Below, piece after piece: positions 63,812 through 64,000 of a stretch of DNA of 64,000 nt. The position numbers and the translations under genes were made by a program. This DNA is from Chromohalobacter canadensis (GTDB lineage Bacteria; Pseudomonadota; Gammaproteobacteria; Pseudomonadales; Halomonadaceae). Where the stretch lies: contig NZ_JAJQJH010000001.1 of the NCBI RefSeq assembly GCF_029544075.1, forward strand, positions 682,001 through 746,000, read 5' to 3'. The notes under the pieces were generated by a model, which was not told the origin of the DNA, did not search any database, and saw only the letters and a list, made by a program, of their open reading frames with translations. Positions within the stretch are counted from its first letter, which is position 1, and each line of letters opens with the position of its first letter.

Positions 63812-64000
63812 ATGCTTAGAGTCGGTTTTGTCGGTTGGCGAGGAATGGTGGGGTCCGTCCTCATGCAACGCATGCGCGAGGATGGCGATTTCAGCGGCCT
63901 CGAGCCGGTGTTCTTCACCACCTCCCAGGTCGGCCAGCCCGGTCCCGACATCGGTGTCGAGGTTCCCCCGCTCAAGGATGCGCGCGATCTGGAGGCGCTC
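63812..64000 (+). CDS. asd: Aspartate-semialdehyde dehydrogenase, 5' part
   Basis: The first 63 codons are in the window. MLRVGFVGWRGMVGSVLMQR is the E. coli-type Asd N-terminus with the NADP-binding GxRGMVGS loop, and FFTTSQVGQPGPDIG follows. Reduces aspartyl phosphate to aspartate semialdehyde for Lys, Met, Thr and cell-wall DAP. AGGAGG six bases before ATG 63812. Located after leuB as in Pseudomonas. Confidence 0.93.
   Translation, partial: MLRVGFVGWRGMVGSVLMQRMREDGDFSGLEPVFFTTSQVGQPGPDIGVEVPPLKDARDLEAL

Overview
The window is 64 kb of high-GC, gene-dense chromosome with no rRNA, tRNA, CRISPR array, transposase or phage gene that I can see. Gene content points to a halophilic gammaproteobacterium of the Halomonadaceae, most like Chromohalobacter or Halomonas. 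The indications are a PHA phasin/synthase pair, proton-translocating transhydrogenase, Asp/Glu-rich secreted lipoproteins, betaine-type solute genes, an E. coli-like YbiT, and a Pseudomonas-like LysR/leuC divergence. The genus is inferred from gene content, not proven.

Layout. 1-2.3 kb: the end of one SDR gene, then a second, AT-richer SDR divergent from a LysR gene. 2.4-4.8 kb: an Lrp-type regulator divergent from leuA. 4.9-17.7 kb: housekeeping and envelope genes, namely an orphan TctC-type binding protein, an FNT channel, MgtC, two outer-membrane lipoproteins, a Bcr-type exporter, YciI, YegS-type lipid kinase, a yeast-type cytosine deaminase, an acidic lipoprotein, a cold-shock protein, TM2 and ExoD proteins, a LysE exporter and Slt. 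17.9-29.1 kb: DUF1232, htpG with a textbook heat-shock promoter, a Bax-like glucosaminidase, selO, a catalytically dead isochorismatase-fold protein, pntAB preceded by a coupled 24-codon ORF, gpsA, sixA and an IsdG-like monooxygenase.

29.2-38.8 kb is a self-contained D-glucarate/galactarate regulon. GudD and GarD dehydrate the two aldarates to 5-keto-4-deoxyglucarate, KdgD converts this to 2-oxoglutarate semialdehyde, and the last-gene aldehyde dehydrogenase yields 2-oxoglutarate. A three-part TTT transporter and a GntR/FCD regulator lie within it. A perfect inverted repeat lies in front of kdgD and a strong terminator closes the unit.

39-50.1 kb: ybiT, membrane proteins, hydrolases, an Smr protein, prmB-aroC, and a PHA unit (small protein, phasin, class I synthase).

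50.1-59.1 kb, minus strand, is the most interesting block. It encodes a Rieske oxygenase, its reductase, an SDR, a betaine-type binding protein, a choline-dehydrogenase-like GMC oxidase, an aldehyde dehydrogenase, a class II aldolase and a GATase1-AraC regulator, tightly packed and partly overlapping. It looks like a catabolic operon for a quaternary-amine or betaine-like compound. The gene combination does not match any pathway I can name.

59.3-64 kb: a LysR gene divergent from leuC-leuD-leuB and the start of asd. With leuA at 3 kb, the window holds the whole leucine branch in two separately controlled places.
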